Part shown: in pieces, positions 6,123-6,429 of the stretch
How the letters are laid out: every line of letters starts with the position of its first letter
Position numbering within the stretch: the first letter of the stretch is position 1
Assembly: GCA_964539665.1 (NCBI GenBank)
Contig: CAZIKB010000214.1
Span: forward strand, 1-6,429
DNA: 6,429 bases
Source of the DNA: CAZIKB01 sp964539665
Lineage (GTDB): Bacteria > Zhuqueibacterota > Zhuqueibacteria > Oceanimicrobiales > Oceanimicrobiaceae
Direction: 5' to 3'
Made by a program: the position numbers and the translations under genes
Notes under the pieces: model-generated
The model's database searches: none
What the model saw: the letters and a program-made list of their open reading frames with translations, nothing else
What the model was told of the DNA's origin: nothing

Positions 6123-6429
6123 ATGTTTGGTTTGATTGTTGGATTCGTCTTCTTTTTAAGTGTTTTGCCGCTGCCGGCGCAGCAACTGGCAAAAATGCAA
6201 ATCGTCGGCAAGCCGGAAAAGTCTGCTACAGAAATCGTAGCCGTGCGCGACGCCAACGGCCGCTACTGCGCTGCCGTTCAGGTGATCTCCGATATGGACG
6301 GCTTCCGCTACGATTCCTACAACGGCGTGGTCAAAGTAGACGACCAGCCGGGAAAGGATATGGTTTACCTGCAACCGGATGAACGCGTGCTCGAAATCTT
6401 CAAAAGTGGTTATGAGCCGATGAAAATCA
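6123..6429 (+). CDS. Secreted protein, N-terminal part only (runs off the window)
   Basis: The gene is incomplete at the right edge; 102 full codons are visible. ATG 6123 follows an in-frame stop at 6102-6104, so it is the only reasonable ATG. No clear ribosome site precedes it. The N-terminus is a signal peptide (MFGLIVGFVFFLSVLPLPAQ, cleaved near Ala19/Gln20). The mature part reads LAKMQIVGKPEKSATEIVAV, then RDANGRYCAAVQVISDMDGF, a YDSYNGVVKV stretch, and LQPDERVLEIFKSGYEPMKI. From memory, similar N-terminal regions occur in secreted proteins of Calditrichota/KSB1-like genomes that continue into PEGA or other extracytoplasmic domains; the continuation here is unseen. Codon use is much GC-richer than upstream: 40 of 60 bases are G or C in 6241-6300, against 23 of 60 in 5761-5820. 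It is probably a separate transcription unit. That it is a real gene is likely; its function is open. Confidence 0.75.
   Translation, partial: MFGLIVGFVFFLSVLPLPAQQLAKMQIVGKPEKSATEIVAVRDANGRYCAAVQVISDMDGFRYDSYNGVVKVDDQPGKDMVYLQPDERVLEIFKSGYEPMKI

Noticed and set aside
6156..6374. Minus-strand frame of 72 codons
   Set aside because: It is antisense to the better-supported gene starting at 6123 and has no independent support.
6020..6382. Plus-strand frame of 120 codons near the right end
   Set aside because: Its translation is Arg-rich and patternless over the GC-rich stretch, whereas the frame from ATG 6123 gives a signal peptide and a coherent domain.
1..6429. CRISPR arrays, tRNA or rRNA genes, transposase genes
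   Set aside because: I saw no regularly spaced repeats, no tRNA-like cloverleaf and no transposase or integrase motifs on either strand.

Overview
The window is about 6.4 kb of AT-rich bacterial DNA with every supported gene on the + strand. All six genes begin with an export signal: five have Sec signal peptides and one has a lipoprotein signal. The products include an outer-membrane-barrel candidate and two LPP20-type envelope proteins, so the host is a Gram-negative (diderm). The mix of secreted caspase-fold proteins, LPP20 proteins, strong AGGAGG-type ribosome sites and dispersed GCAAT/ATTGC hairpin repeats suggests an FCB-group lineage such as Calditrichota or KSB1. This placement is inference from remembered family style, not a database result.

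Layout. 1-118: AT-rich leader. 119-1379: a secreted, Ig-like plus caspase (peptidase C14) gene whose signal-peptide frame and domain frame are offset by one base, so it is frame-disrupted (real mutation or sequence error). 1380-1815: a gene-free stretch with an imperfect double-hairpin repeat, a candidate promoter and a strong ribosome site for the next gene. 1816-3840: an intact, larger paralogue with signal peptide, TPR-like repeats, two Ig-like domains and a caspase domain with an intact His/Cys dyad. 3919-4542: a small outer-membrane beta-barrel candidate. 4582-5160: an LPP20-type lipoprotein. 5160-5915: a second secreted LPP20-like protein, overlapping the previous stop by one base. 5916-6122: an intergenic gap with a long imperfect inverted repeat. 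6123 to the window end: the start of a GC-richer secreted protein gene that runs off the window.

How the genes may work together (inference). The four genes from 1816 to 5915 are closely spaced on one strand with no visible terminator between them, so they look like one operon encoding an envelope module: a periplasmic or surface caspase-like protease, a barrel protein and two LPP20-type proteins. The two caspase domains are about 70% identical by hand count over 265 gap-free residues. Both keep the catalytic His and Cys, two Asp residues placed like the acidic S1 pocket of metacaspases, and an EF-hand-like calcium loop near the C-terminus. The last gene differs in base composition and probably belongs to a different unit.
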